Source: Microbotryomycetes sp. JL201
Taxonomy: Eukaryota; Basidiomycota; Microbotryomycetes
Direction of reading: 5' to 3'
Assembly (NCBI GenBank): GCA_033819885.1
Contig: JAQYUZ010000012.1
Coordinates: 1-64,000 of the forward strand
Length of the DNA: 64,000 nt
Shown here piece by piece: positions 31,438 to 43,776 of the stretch (positions are counted from its first letter, which is position 1; each line of letters opens with the position of its first letter). Below the pieces are notes generated by a model. The model worked only from the letters and a program-made list of their open reading frames with translations. It was not told where the DNA came from and made no database searches. A program made the translations under genes and the position numbers.

Positions 31438-31687
31438 GCGCTCTCGTCTGGCGCAACAGGGACTATACCGGAGATCTTGCTCACGTGAGTCGGGGTCAAA
31501 CCCGCACGCGTCGCGGCGCGCTTTGCTATCTTTCGAAGTGCCCATTCAGCAAATGAACCTTGTCGTTTGCAAATAATATTTCAGGTCAAAGATGTTCCAG
31601 CGTACGGGCCTCCCTGACATGGCTTGGCGCTGTTTGACATTCCACACCGCTCGCTCAAACTGTGCATTCTCATGCGCGATTTTCAGC

Positions 31688-33546
31688 TTACTTCGCGGCT
31701 GTGTTGCGTTTGTCTCTCGGCTTGGCCATACGTTGATGAGCGCGAGTTTTGCGATGGGCACCAAGCTGCCGCTCTTCGACCATGAAAGGCTTGCTCGGGT
31801 CGACTGTGCAAGTCTCGCATATTATTTTGGTGGATGCGAGGTGACTGCTGCTTGACGAACATGTCAGAGCGGTTCAAATCGCGCAAGCGATGACGGACCT
31901 GTGTGTGGCCATAGTAAGTTGAGTCGCGGCCACCTCGGACAACGCCGCCGGTTCAGGCAGCTCATGGCCATCGAGAAACCCTATCTCATACAAGATTAGC
32001 TCAAAAGCTTGAGCGCCGTGAGATGACCTACGCTTCATGATATCAATCGCCACATCTCGGACGTTCTCGTTCCACTTGGTCAAATCTGAGTGGGACGTGT
32101 CAAGCCAGCTACGTATGATAGCATGTGAAGACCTCACCTGAAGCGTCGAGCAGCACAATGTGAACGTTGTTGCCCGCCGCTCGCACGGCAGGTAGCAGCT
32201 TTGTTCTAATCCACTTGACTTGCCGCTTGGCATACTGCCTCGTCGATGTTTTCATCTCGTCAAGAGCTTTGACAAACAATGCTCGAGTATGAGCGCTTTC
32301 GGATAGCGCTCCACCGCCGGTCGCCTCGAGATAGGCTTGGAATTCCTTATAGCCTGGGCAGAGGTTGTCAGAAGTGTGGTTTGGCTCAGTAGATCCAGGA
32401 CTGACCTATCGCTTGGAATATTCCTTTTGAGAGATCTGTGTGCACTCCATCTGTTTGCTGGGCGATCGACCACAGCTGCCGAATCTCGTCCGTGAGTCCG
32501 AGCTGCATGCGTGAAAGTCAGCGAACGGCCAAGTTGAACTAGCAATCTGAGCTCACTTTTATCATCTTGTCGATTCTGCTGTCCAACCTTGGGTTCAGGA
32601 CATCCTTGTCCGCAAATAGCCAAAAGATTAACGTGGCGAACCTGACATCTGATTTTCAGCACCGACGTCGCAGCAATAAACAGTCTGACTGACCGCGCAC
32701 CACCCGCTTCTGCCTCTCTCTGCTGCTGAGCCCTTTGCACGTCATTCCATCTCCTTCCCTCCCACACGATTTCAAGTGCGCGTCGCACTTTGCGAATGTC
32801 TCGCCAATGCCAACGACTTGCACTGTCTGGATCTACCAGCTTCAGTAACGTATAAAGAGACGAAGTCAATTCCTCCGGTGTCCGCATAGAGTTGGGCAGC
32901 ATTTCCAAAGGAAAAGACGGTGGGAATTCGTCAGGTGTTGAAATAGCCGGCAAGGTTGGCAGCGCGAAGAAAAGCTCGAGCAACTCTGCCGGCAAAGACA
33001 TGATTGACTGCTTTAGGTCTTGTGGGAAATGGGCTGTATCGTCGAGGCTCTTCTTGTTCGCGGTAGACTGGACAGTCACCTCGACTGGCACGTCTGATAC
33101 GAGCTGGTTCGGAAACACAAGGTGTTGCAGGTAGTACGCTGTACCTCCGACAGCGATTGGGACTACCGACTTGTGGTGCAACTCTTTGATCTGATTACGA
33201 GCCGGTTAGCTATCGCGTGAGCGCCTCGCCACTTGGAACCGACCTTATTCAAAGCGTCTTGTTGAAATTGTCCGACCCTGTACTCTTGTCCTGGGTCGAG
33301 AAAACCCATCAGATGATGAGGCACGCCGTTCATTTCGTCAGATGTTGCCTTGTTAGTGATAATGTCGAGTCCCTGATACACTTGCATCGAATCCGTGTTG
33401 ATGACCTCGCCAGATCGCCATTTGCCACCAACTGCCCCATCATGAGCGAGGTGTTTTGCCAATTCGATGCCTAGCAAGCTCTTGCCGACGCCTGTCGTGC
33501 CTACAACTGCAATCAACGGCAGCGACAGGCTCGGTTGCGAAGCCAT
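31688..33546 (-). CDS. tRNA dimethylallyltransferase (MOD5/TRIT1)
   Basis: Adds the isopentenyl group to A37 of tRNAs reading UNN codons. Blocks: LIAVVGTTGVGKSLLGIELA (P-loop), INTDSMQVYQGLDIITNKAT, GVPHHLMGFLDP, VPIAVGGTAYYLQHL, WHWRDIRKVRRALEIVWEG, FQAIGYKEF, YAKRQVKWIRTKLLPA. The end is a C2H2-like zinc finger (ICETCTVDPSKPF...HRKTRAHQR) that stops after KRNTAAK. About seven GT-AG introns. The ATG at 33546 (MASQPSLSLP) is the only in-frame ATG. Upstream, the frame stays open for about 31 codons from a TTG and codes an Arg/Leu-rich, presequence-like stretch; yeast MOD5 makes a mitochondrial form from an upstream start. Confidence 0.9.
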
Positions 33547-33700
33547 CAACCGCCGGCCTTTGAGAGATGGGCCGGCAACGAAAAGCTGCCTAGCTCTGAT
33601 TCGAAGCAGCAATGACAGCCTGATGTGAAGTCGGGGCAATTGGCGAGGCGTGGTCGCCGTTCAAGGCTTTCACTCATCCGCCAACACGTGACCGGAAGCC

Positions 33701-34630
33701 ATGTCAGCAGACGACCCTCCTTTGCAAGTGGGCACACACTGTGCGCAAGAGTCTTGTCACAAGCTCGACTTTCTGCCGCACCGCTGCAGTCTGTGCGACA
33801 TGTTGTACTGCGCTGAGCATGGATCGCCGGCGAACCATCAATGCAAGCATTTAGGGCAGACAAATGACGTCGAGATGCACACATTTGAGCAGAAGCGCGT
33901 CACACTGCCGAGGACTCGGCTGTAGGCTCGCTCGTTGCTGACCAGTGGCGCATTGTGAACAGGTTCAATGACTTGCTGCCCGATCCGAAGCGCAAGGCGC
34001 TCGACCGCGGCGCGCAAGAAGAACACAAAAGGGCAAAGACAGACGCCGCGCGAGCTGTGCTAGCCAAGAACTTTGGCGCTGCTGCCGTCGCCAAGCTCGA
34101 CGCCACACCACAGTTAAAGCGCGCACCGGCCAAAGTCAACTCCGCCATTGCTCTGATGAAGCTCAAGCAGAGAGCCAAACCCGTCGATCACAAGATGAAA
34201 GATCTCAAGGTGGAGGACCGACTGTACCTTACCGTAGAACTACGCGACGGATCCGACGCTACAGTGACCGCCGAGCGCGAACTGTACATATCAAAGGCTA
34301 GCCTTTCCCGTAACAATATTGAACGACATCTAGCTCATCATTTGCTGTCATCAGGCGGTGACAGTAGGCCGTGCGCTAGACTTGTTTGCAGACGTCTTTG
34401 GGGTGGCGAACTCAAACAATACGACGACCGATTCGACAAAGGCAGGTTGAACTGTCCTCAGGGGCGCAAATACGCACTGACTCGAGGGTTTACCATGTAC
34501 ACCACAGCTGCTGACGCTGGCCGTGGCAGCTGATGAACGCCTTACGCCGTCCTCTATGCTGAGCTCAAAAGTGCCAAACGGAGGCCGAGTATGGCTTTGC
34601 CGCGGCGCACTTACTGCTCTCATTTCGTGA
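33701..34630 (+). CDS. CUZ1/ZFAND1-like AN1 zinc-finger protein with ubiquitin-like tail
   Basis: Likely a Cdc48/proteasome adaptor in the stress response, as for yeast Cuz1 and human ZFAND1. The AN1 finger is complete: HCAQESCHKLDFLPHRCSLC, MLYCAEHG, ANHQCKH. A charged linker (RKALDRGAQEEHKRAKTD) leads to LKVEDRLYLTVEL, LGRALDLFADVFGVANSNN and the ubiquitin-like end QLLTLAVAADERLTPSSML and SSKVPNGGRVWLCRGA. Three introns. The last (34442-34486) needs a GC donor (AAG/GCAGGT) to enter the ubiquitin-like tail in frame; reading the overlapping GT gives a short unrelated end instead. The alternative end would stop at about 34533. Confidence 0.8.
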
Positions 34631-34816
34631 TGATATGCAGCTGTATGCCTGAGCAAGTGTGTTGTTGTCATATATAGACTCGGCGGCGGCGGCCCGCTCT
34701 TCCGCCCACGTGACTTTGGCGAGGCCTGCTTGCCCCCGCGCGGCCGCCCGACTCGAAAAAGATGGGCCGCTGTTGACGTTTACGCTCAGTCCATCTTGAC
34801 CTAGACCGTCTCAAAC

Positions 34817-36390
34817 ATGCCCGGAAACGTCAACTATGCCGCTGTGCTGCACGGTGCAAAGGATCTGCGCCTGGTCAGTTGTGTGCAACGCTCAACTTGC
34901 CCGCGCTCCTGTAACTGACCGTTTCCCTTTATTTCGCTAGACTGAAAGGCCAGTCACGGCGCCTGCTCCACATGAAGCTCAAGTGGAGATCAAGGCAACC
35001 GGTCTCTGTGGTTCAGATTTGCATTACTATCTGCACGGCAGGAACGGAGACTACGTGTTGCAGTAAGAACCGGGGAACCTCTCTCAAGCATCGCAAGCAC
35101 CGACTCACGCATCACAACTTGGCCAGATCTCCGATGTGTCTCGGTCATGAGTCAGCCGGCGTCGTCGTAAGTTGTAAACTCCTCGGAACATGCGTGCACG
35201 AGGTGCTGACCCAGCTTTCCCCCCGTTTCACAGACCGCTGTAGGCCAGGACGTGACCGACTTCAAGGTCGGAGACCGCGTCGCAGTAGAGGCAGGCGTGT
35301 ATTGTGGCAAGTGCAGACTGTGCAAGACCGGACGCTACAACCTGTGTCCGAAAAGTAAGTCTTGTTCGAGGGGACCTGAGATCTTGAGCTAAAGTCTGCT
35401 CGCAGTGCGCTTCAACTCATCGGCAAAGGTATTCCCACACGCCGATGGCTCTCTTCAAACATACTTGAATCATCCTGCGACGCACTTGCACAAGCTGCCA
35501 GACTCGTGCTCGTTTGAGGCGGCGGCGCTCGTCGAACCTTTGTCGGTCGTCTTGCATGCTGCCAGGAGAGCCCAGATTGCTGCAGGTCACACTGTCTTGA
35601 TCTTGGGCGCCGGAGCGGTCGGCTTGCTGGCTTTGGCTATTGCAAAAGCGCACGGCGCTACTCACACTGTCGTCGTCGACATGTGAGTTTTGAAGTTCTC
35701 TTTTGCGCAGGATTCAAAGGCTGACACGCTTCTTCGGCTACTCAGCAACGAAGAGCGAGTAAAATTCGCTGTTGACCAAGGTTTTGCCAACGCGGGCTAC
35801 GTCTTGCCACGGACACCTCGACCGGAAACGCCAGCAGCCGGTCTCGAGGCCGCGAAACAGACGGCGACAGAGATCCTGAAAGGGTACGCTGTGCCAGACA
35901 CCGACGGATTCGATATCGTCATGGAATGCACAGGTGTCGAGTCTTGCATGCAAGCGGCTGTACACGTAAGTCTAGTGTCTTCATTGTTTCTTCTTTTGCT
36001 TCGTTGAATGGCAGCTGAATTGTCACGGCGGTACAGACGGCAAGGCCTGGTGGCAAAGTTGTTTTTATTGGCATGGGTACGCCAAACGCCACTCTGTGAG
36101 TGTCGACATGAGGTGTCTGTCTGCGTCGTCTCTCTGAGACACGTTCCCGCTTTCTCAGTCCCGTTTCAGCAGCCGCGTTTCGAGAAGTCGATTTGCTCGG
36201 CGTGTTCAGATACGCCAACACGTACCCCGAAGCGCTTGCGCTCTTTGGCTCTGGCCGGTTGCCAGGCGTCGAGAAACTAGTCACGACGAGGTACCCATTG
36301 TCGCAAGTGAACGATGCTTTTGAAGCCTTGTTGGCCGGTAAAGACAAAGACGGCAAGATGATTATGAAACTCATGGTTGGAGATTATTGA
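34817..36390 (+). CDS. Zinc-dependent polyol dehydrogenase (xylitol/sorbitol dehydrogenase type)
   Basis: Oxidises a sugar alcohol to a ketose with NAD, in the cytosol. The medium-chain dehydrogenase fold is complete. Catalytic zinc ligands sit in GLCGSDLHYY and CLGHESAGVV. The structural zinc site is CGKCRLCKTGRYNLCP. The Rossmann motif is ILGAGAVGLLALAIAKAHGA, followed by VVVDINEERVKFAVDQGF and MECTGVESCMQAAVH. The C-terminus has LLGVFRYANTYPEALALFGS. Seven short GT-AG introns. Specificity between xylitol and sorbitol cannot be told from sequence. Confidence 0.9.
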
Positions 36391-36472
36391 ATGTTCTCGG
36401 TTGCTTCTGCATACATTCTGGTGAGGTTGTAATACTACAGCGTGTCTCTCTTGCCCAGGTTTCTCAGTGCTC

Positions 36473-38514
36473 TCAGGCCAACTCGAGATATCTCGACATT
36501 TCCCAATCAGTCACGGCAGCCGCAAACAAATTCCACTCGTGTTCCTGCACGCGGGCGCATAGTGTCAATATCCAATTGATCGCTCTCTCGAGAAGGGTGC
36601 ACGCAAGAACGCACTCTCGTGCCAGCAAAGTGGTCCACAAATTCGTCTCCAAGAACTTGCCTCGCCATGCTGTTTGGCGCCGCCATCTTTGCTGTCGCCT
36701 CTTGCAATGTTTTTGGCAACCTTTCAAGGTCTGGCTTTTTGCCATTTGTCGTGCGCAACGGCTCGAGTGTCAGAGGCGATGCGTTTTTGATGCCGTACAA
36801 GCCGCAAGCGAGTACAGCAGAGAAAGTCAAGTAGGGATTCATCTGTCAGGACAAAGACTCAGCTTACGGGGCCTGGAAGGTCACTCTGATGACACACGTC
36901 TGCTCCGGGCACACGAACTTCCAATCGAGTGGCTGCCGGGTCGGCGAGCGGAGGCGAAATAATCCGCACGCTTGCTACTCGACTCTCATACGCATAAGAG
37001 ACGTTGACAGGCGCCCAATACGACTCGACCAGTCGCTTGTAGCCATTGACGTTCGGGAGGAGACAAGGCATCTGTACGAGGGTGCGTGTGAGCTCGCCGA
37101 GTGACCCCAATGCGCCTTTCGCCTGTTTGCACTTACGATATCAGGCAAACCTTTGAGAACGCCGGCAAGGAAGTGTTCGGCTGTCTTGGAGATACGTTTC
37201 GTATCTTCGTACGAGGCGTCACTCCGGCCCTTGTCCAGGTCGCTTTGCTCGACAGCGAATATGTTTTTGCCGGACTTGTCGCGCAAGCTGATGTGGACGT
37301 GTCCACTGCAGCCCGGCTGATTTGCGTAGGGCTTGGCCATGAACGTCGGCATGACTCCGTATTTGTAACCTGTCGTCTTTGCAATCCATTTGAACAGCGT
37401 GGCGTTGTCGGCCATTCTCAATACTGGTTGATAGACGAGGGCCGATTCAAACACTCCGGGTCCAGTCTCTGTATGATGGCCTGCTTTGAAACGTCAGCGT
37501 CGGCCGCCGTGTCAGTGTCGAAACCGATGCACTTGCCTTCTAGCGGAATGCCGAACGAAGCGCAGTTGTCGTACAAGGCGTGAAAGTAGTCCGAATTGAG
37601 GGACGGACGCAAAAGCGAGTAGCCATGCATGCCACTCGTCAAAGGTTTGAGGTCGTGAAAGTTCTTTGCCGCCACAGAATCGGGCGTTTCCTGCGGGTCG
37701 ACCGGTTATCGGCTGGCGGGCAATAGCAACATGCGAACGAATGCCACGCTCACCCTGAATTGAAAGTATTCGTACTGGCGCGTAGAGCAGCTGTCGGTGA
37801 GTCGAGTCTGTAGTGCGCTTCACTGACTCCAGGCTGACCTCTGCTCCTGCGTATGCCTCGAACCCGCTGTCTGTCAGCTGCTGTGCAACTCGTTGGAGCA
37901 TTCCCCTCGGGCACGCGGACAGAGTTTCTCCCGTGTCTGGCTCGAGGAATGTGATAAGGAAGAACGGAAGCGAGGGCTCGGTTGGCGTTCGACGATACGA
38001 GTCGAGGTCGATGCGAGCGTTCAAATCGCGGTAGCCGTTCTCGAGGTTGCTGATCTTGAGCTCCTTCGTATCTGTTGCCGTGACCGGGACAGTGGTCAGT
38101 TGACTGTGTGTGCGTGGACTTGGGAACGGCATGAGCTTCGTCAGGTGGGGCCCTCACAAGCAAGGTCGTGCATGTCCCAGCCGAATACTACGCTGCAAAA
38201 GCCAAAGCCGGCTTTGCATGCAGACAGAAATTTGTCCTTGGTCATGATCTTGCCTGTCAATCCCGAGTGTCAGCGCGCCTGCACCGGTCTATCTCGGTCG
38301 AGAGCACGCCGACCTCTGAGGATGCCGTCGATGTCGACGCCAGCCACCTACGCCGAGCATGTACGATGTCAGCAAGGGTTCTGACGATGTAACAGGCGAA
38401 TCGAGGCCCGCGGCGTTGACAGCGAGTGGGACTCGCCTGCACTTTGTCGTCATTGGCGAGCAGTTCCTTGAGCTCGTCCATCGTCTGTGGCGGCGTTTTC
38501 GAGCTGTCTGGCAT
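36473..38514 (-). CDS. Glutamine synthetase-like enzyme (GlnA/FluG type)
   Basis: ATP-dependent ligase joining ammonia or an amine to glutamate. Seen in order: MDELKELLANDDKVQVAGVD (N-terminal beta-grasp), GILRGKIMTKDKFLSACK, FCSVVFGWDMHD, LENGYRDLNARIDLDSYRR, GAEYEYFQF (metal ligands), GIPLEGHHTETGPGVFESAL, MPTFMAKPYANQPGCSGHVH, GYKRLVESYWAPVNVSYAYE, RLEVRVPGAD and AVTDWEMSRYLELA. Length and the GHHTETGPG variant fit the bacterial-type/FluG-like fungal group rather than the short eukaryotic enzyme, so the substrate may be an amine other than ammonia. About eight introns, two with GC donors (37481-37536 and 38348-38436). Convergent with the dehydrogenase over 82 bp. Confidence 0.87.
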
Positions 38515-38638
38515 AACTACGAGCTGTGGATGACGGTTGTGGGTGGTGCGCCGAGGTGGATGTGTGCGCGCGGAACTTGAGTTGCGTCAAAGAGGTCACG
38601 TGCACGCAGGTTCGCCTTTGCCGCGGTGACGCTCACCG

Positions 38639-41600
38639 ATGAAGCGCAAGCAGCCGTCGGCAACTTCAAGCACGCCAGACGCATCACCCAAAAAGTCCAA
38701 AGGAGGACAGCAGCAGCTGTCGTTTGGCACGTCGGCGCCAGCGACGGTGACGATCGCAGACTCGGACTCGGACGACGATGATGTCGACCCCGACACGCCA
38801 AACACAGGCCCGGACAGTCACAGCGGCAAGCTTGCACAAGAGAGAGCAGACGCAAAGTTTGCAAGGCAGCTCGCCAAGCAAGACGGCATCTCGCTCAAAG
38901 ACGTCGCTCGCGACGAGCGCAAACGCCAGCAGCGACAACATGACAAACGACTAATTCATCACGGCCCAGACTTGCCGGTCAAGCAAGACACCGATAACGA
39001 TGACGACGATCTGATCATTGTCGACGGCACCGCAGCCTCTTCAGTATCCGCCACCCGGCAACCGCCGCCGCTCAGGCCGCTCGCCGCCATCTTCACCTCG
39101 CCCAAAGCGACCAAAACCTCGGGCAAGCTACTGACGCCCAAGAAAGCAGCAACAAGTACAAACAAAAAACCCATCCTCGGGACAGATGACGTGACGTGGC
39201 CGAAGCCAAGCCCGCCGCCGCCGCCGCCACCGGCTTCCAAACCCTCATCGGCCTTTGTCAAGCACAAGTCGCTAGACACGAGCGTGTACGAATTCAACCC
39301 GAGCACCGACGTCGACACGTCAGACTGGCCACAGGGACGCGTGCCATACTCTTTCTTGACGGACGCGTTCGTGCTCATCTCGTCCACAAAATCACGTCTG
39401 CTCATCTCGCGCGTCCTGACGAATCTGTTGCGAACGACCATCGAGCTTGATCCGCAGTCTCTCGAGGCTATCGTGTACTTGACAACCAACAGGCTCGGTC
39501 CCGCTCACGAAAAAGACCTCGAGCTCGGCATAGGTAGCCAGGTGCTCGGCAAGGCGATCAAGGAAGTCTCAGGCTTGACTCCGGCCGCGCTTAGAACTCT
39601 TTACAACAAGTATGGTGACCCAGGTACGAGGGAATGTAACTCTCTTGTCATATGCTGAAGTAAGCTTGCTGACCAAATCTGTTGCGCTCAGGCGACGTCG
39701 CATTTGAGGCCAAGCGTGACGTTCGACTCCTGATCAAGCCTGCTCCGCTCGTCTGTCACTCGGTGTTCAAGACTTTGCTCGACATGACCCGTATGAAAGG
39801 GTCCAAGTCCGTCGAACGCAAGGCGGCAACGGTACATCGCCTGCTTGTCGCCGCTCAAGGCGAAGAAGTGCGGTTCATCACCCGCACATTGTGCGCCAAC
39901 TTGAGGATCGGAGCCGTCAGATTGACGTTGACGGCCGCGCTCGCAAAAGCGTTTTGCCTGTCTCGCTCCGGATTAGAACAAGGACAGGAACCGTTGGACC
40001 CATACTGGGTGACGTGGAATGAGCGCGAGCGGGTGATAAAAGAGCTCGCCCAGCAAAAAAGCAAGAACAAGGTCAAAGAAGTGGAAGAGAGGTACGTAGA
40101 AGCGAAGATGGAGACGGCGGAACTGCTTGTTCGCAAAGTGTGGGCCCGACATCCACATTATGGCCATCTGGTCAAGGCCCTAGTGAGCTGCCATCAATCT
40201 CAAGTAGGCGTATGGCTCGTGCTGACACACAGTGCGACAGCTTGAAGGAGCTTTCGAAGATTTAGAGACACGAGTTCCGCTTGCAGTCGGCACGTCTTAC
40301 TGGTATCTTTCGCGTGCAAAGCAACGCTGATCTCTCGCGTCGCAGGCACACCCATCGAACCTATGCTAGGACAGATCACTCGTGCACTGTCGGAAATTTA
40401 CACACGACTTGGCTCGAGACCTTTTGTCGCTGAAGCCAAGCTCGATGGCCAGCGTGGTCAGATTCACGTTTCGACGACCGCGCCTGCCGACGGCGAGCAA
40501 GGGTCATGGTACGATCCGTTGCCAGGCACTCACGGTCGACGTATCTGGGTCAAAGTGTTCAGCCGCCATTTGCTTGAAATGACGGACAAGTACCCCGACA
40601 TTGCTTATACGCTGTCTGTTAGTCATTCGTTTGCCACCGATAGCACGAAACAGTTTTATTGACCTCACGACCGCGCAGGCTCTCGTACATCGTCAATCAC
40701 AGACCGACTTGCCCGTGACGGATTTCATCATCGACTGCGAGATTGTAGCAATTGATCCGACGACGGGCGCGTTCAAGACGTTCCAAGAGCTATCGTACCG
40801 CAGTCGCAAAGACGTCGAGATGGGCGACATCAAAGTCCGAGTAGGCATCTTTGCGTTTGACGTCATGTTTCTGAACGGTCAAGTGGGTCTCATGGTCGAT
40901 GGCAGGTACACAAAGATGGCTCACCCTTTTTTATCCTTCCTTGCTCTTGCAGAGTCTTTTGGGCGAGCCGTTCCGAAAGAGACGTGACGTGTTGCGCGAG
41001 CGTTTTGCTCCGATGCAACCAAAGGATGTGCGCCTAGCCAAATGGGCGTTGATTCCGTCGTGCGATGACAATGATCCCGACAAAGTTAAAGAGTTTTTCG
41101 ATGAAGTGCTCAAGGTGAGCGCTTTCAAGCGAGCTGTTTTGGCGATATGTTCACGTAGAGCTCTGGAATGACAGATGCGCGCTGAAGGAATCATGGTCAA
41201 GGTGCGCGTGAAAGCTCGTTCTGTCGGGTACATCAGCTGAAACACAGTGATTTTGCCCTCAGCTTCTCGATGAAGCCCAAGTCGAGGTCAATTCCGACGA
41301 AGATCACGGGGAAGAAGATGCGACAAGCGCCGAGGAAGTCAAAGAAGGATCCCTGTCGTCGCCGTCGAAGTTGAAGCGCAAATCTCGGCGCAAGACTCTG
41401 CCTGCGACATATGAACCCGACAAGCGTGCGGACAGTTGGCTCAAAGTTAAGAAGGACTATCTCGAGTAAGACATCATGTAGGAAGGCCGAGGGAAGATGA
41501 CAGTGCTAATGGCGTCTTTTGTTGAGCAGAGATCTTGGCGATTCGCTCGATCTGATTCCAATCGGAGGTTGGCATGGCCAAGGCAGGAAAGCAGCTTGGT

Positions 41601-42318
41601 GGTCACCGATCCTCCTTGGTACGTACGAAGGAGCGCTTGGCGTGGATCGAGCTGACCCCGAATGCGTCTCTCGTCGCGTTTTAGGTTGCTACGATCAAGA
41701 GACGGGCCAAATTCAAGCCGTGTGCAAGTGCATGTCTGGTTTCACAGACGCCTTTTACCTCGGTCAGTTGCAGAATGTCACTGCCCGGCGTATGTCTCTA
41801 CTCATGCTTCGTCACTCGCAGACGTGAAAACTCGATACAGCGAGGACGGAGAAAACACGACTTATACAAAGCCGAGCGAAATCGACGGCGGTAGTGCGTA
41901 GAAACTCTAGATTCTCGACTTACGGCTGTTTGTAGGTGACTGAATTGATCTTTGCTTTGATCAGACCTGCGTCCGTCGGTCTGGTTCAAACCGAGTGAAG
42001 TGTGGGAAATTCGCGGAGCAGAGTGAGTTTGTTCTTTCGGGATATTACTCGGTTTGAGAGTTCGATCAGATGACACCACCGAATTATTGCAACTTTGTTC
42101 ATTTGTTGACGGTATAAAGCTTCACACTCTCACCCGTGTACCCGGCAGCAGCTCAATTCCTCGGTGAACGTGGCGTTTCTGTCAGGTTTCCTCGATTTAT
42201 CAAGATTCGCGAAGACAAGTTGATCGAACAGGCGACGAGTAGCGAACAGTTGGCGGGTCTGTACGAAAAGCAAGGTGAACACGGTGAAACAGGGCTCAAC
42301 GGTCCAGAAGAGGCTTGA
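38639..42318 (+). CDS. ATP-dependent DNA ligase I (Cdc9/LIG1)
   Basis: Seals nicks in Okazaki fragments and repair patches. The N-terminus is basic and unstructured, with a degenerate PCNA-box-like QQQLSFG. The DNA-binding domain spans [19 protein letters not shown] to [38 protein letters not shown] precedes the active site [12 protein letters not shown] (Lys nucleophile, KxDGxR intact). Later motifs are [65 protein letters not shown] and [20 protein letters not shown] (motif VI). About eleven introns. Intron 40290-40345 has a GC donor (GCACGT) and restores [10 protein letters not shown] 27-nt exon at 41175-41201 holds the MRAEGIMVK block. Confidence 0.93.
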
Positions 42319-42438
42319 CGATGATCTTGTTAATGTCATCTGTGTGATTGCAACGAAACGATACTACGGGCTCCGGAAAGAGCACAAAGGGTATGTATCA
42401 GAGGCGTTCTGAGCTGGAACATGTCGTCGGCGCACGCA

Positions 42439-43681
42439 TCAAGCGGCCTTTGCTTTGAGCTTTGCCTTTTTGCGTTGATTCTTTTTTGAATTTTTGCCCA
42501 TGACTTTTTTGAGTTTGAGTTTGAGTTCATCCCGACGCTTCTTTGACAGCCTTTTGTTGCCTCTCGGTTTTGATGACGTTTGATCGTCCGCAGTCTCGAC
42601 GGGGTTGACGACCGCTCGTTTTAGCTTGAGGAGCAAATTTTGTCTCCGCTCTTGAACTGAGATGGCTTGATTCTGAGATTTGGTCTGGATCGTTGTGGAA
42701 GCGATTGTTTGAGCTTGAGGCATTGCCTGTGATGGCGTGGCTGCTGGAGACGCCCTGAGCAAGACGTTTCGCAAGCTCTTGAGCGGGTGGCGTTTGTTGA
42801 CACGTTTTCGCTTGCTCTTTGGGAACAAGTCTTGTTCTATGTGACGTCTCGTTTTTTGTTCGTCATTCTTTGGCGTGACATGATTCTTGCGCGAGTGTCG
42901 AGGAACGCTAAAGACGGCGTCAAGGAATGCCAACCGGGGCAGTGTGGCCACCTGGCGCATTTGCGACGCAACAAGCGCACGATGCTGCACTAACGATGGA
43001 TTTGGCGTAGCCTGGACCACAGGAGTGTCAGAGTGGTGCATTTTATGCAATCCAAATGCCGCAAGCTTACAGCGTGCGTCGTGGCGTGAGCTCGGAGCAA
43101 GTGACCGTCAACCGCCACGGTGGCAATCTCTGCTTTCCTTTGGTCGACGTGAGCCGGATCCTCGTCCGTGACGTCCCTTAACGTCCGCACGTGTCACGCA
43201 GTGTCAGTCTCTTGGCATTGGTCGGCAAAGACTTGGATAAGCCTGACCTGATGCGCGTGTCTGGCACGACCGGCCATTCCTGCTCGGCAGTGAGGATGAC
43301 GACGGCTTGTGGTTCTGTTTGGGTGCTGAACAGTCGCAATGAAGCTGTGTATCGAATTTGTGCCGGGAATGCAGCTGTTAGCGACGGGTTCAGCTCCGTG
43401 GCAAGCTCGCTGCTCTTCGACAGGCGTGCGTTGAGCGTGTCAGAGCGCAGAGACTGACCATTGACAGAATCGTCTTTAACGAGAGCCGTGTCTGAGCGGC
43501 AGAGTGTCGGTGTGAGGCTGTCAGACGGTCGGCCGAGCAAAGTGTCGCTGAGGATCTTGTCGAGTAGCTGTAGCCTGTGCGCGACCTCGTCGGCGTCGAG
43601 TGGAGTGTTTGCTGGTGACTGCGACGCCGTGTCCGAGTCTGTTGATGCGCCCGGCGTCGATTGGCGCGATGCCGAGCTCAT
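42439..43681 (-). CDS. Uncharacterised Ser-rich to Lys-rich protein
   Basis: Three exons joined by two good GT-AG introns, each with a CTGAC branch (about 72 nt and 60 nt). The N-terminal part is Ser/Thr-rich with a short helix (DEVAHRLQLLDKILSDTL). The middle contains DVTDEDPAHVDQRKAEIATV, SLVQHRALVASQMRQVATLP and RLAFLDAVFSVPRHSRK. The C-terminal third is strongly basic (RRQNLLLKLKRAVV, KKRRDELKLKLKKVMGKNSK) and ends KKNQRKKAKLKAKAA, like a nucleolar or rRNA-binding tail. Product about 350 residues. I recognise no domain. The two halves appear as separate ORFs, but the splice phases match, so I treat them as one gene. It is divergent from the SEC14 gene with 95 bp between starts. Confidence 0.6.
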
Positions 43682-43776
43682 GACACAATGCTCGCTGACC
43701 AAAACGAAAGCAACGCTCGCGCGCGAGAGTGTTTTGCGTTTGCCCTGCTGCCGCACTCGCGCACGTCGTGTGCACC

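Noticed and set aside
31546-31687. C-terminal extension of MOD5 beyond the zinc finger
   Set aside because: The zinc-finger frame runs directly into a TAA at 31688-31690 after KRNTAAK. The downstream ORF is in another frame and would need an unsupported 33-nt intron.
33163-33639. A conventional upstream ATG for a mitochondrial MOD5 form
   Set aside because: The frame opens at TTG, not ATG, and stop codons lie just upstream. Only a non-AUG start would work, so I kept 33546 as the start and listed the extension as a hypothesis.
34487-34533. Short C-terminus for the AN1 protein using the overlapping GT donor
   Set aside because: It gives a short tail without family resemblance. The GC donor one codon earlier enters a ubiquitin-like tail in frame.
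42990-43190. Separate small gene on the minus strand
   Set aside because: It starts at GTG and its frame and phase fit as the middle exon of the gene at 42439-43681.
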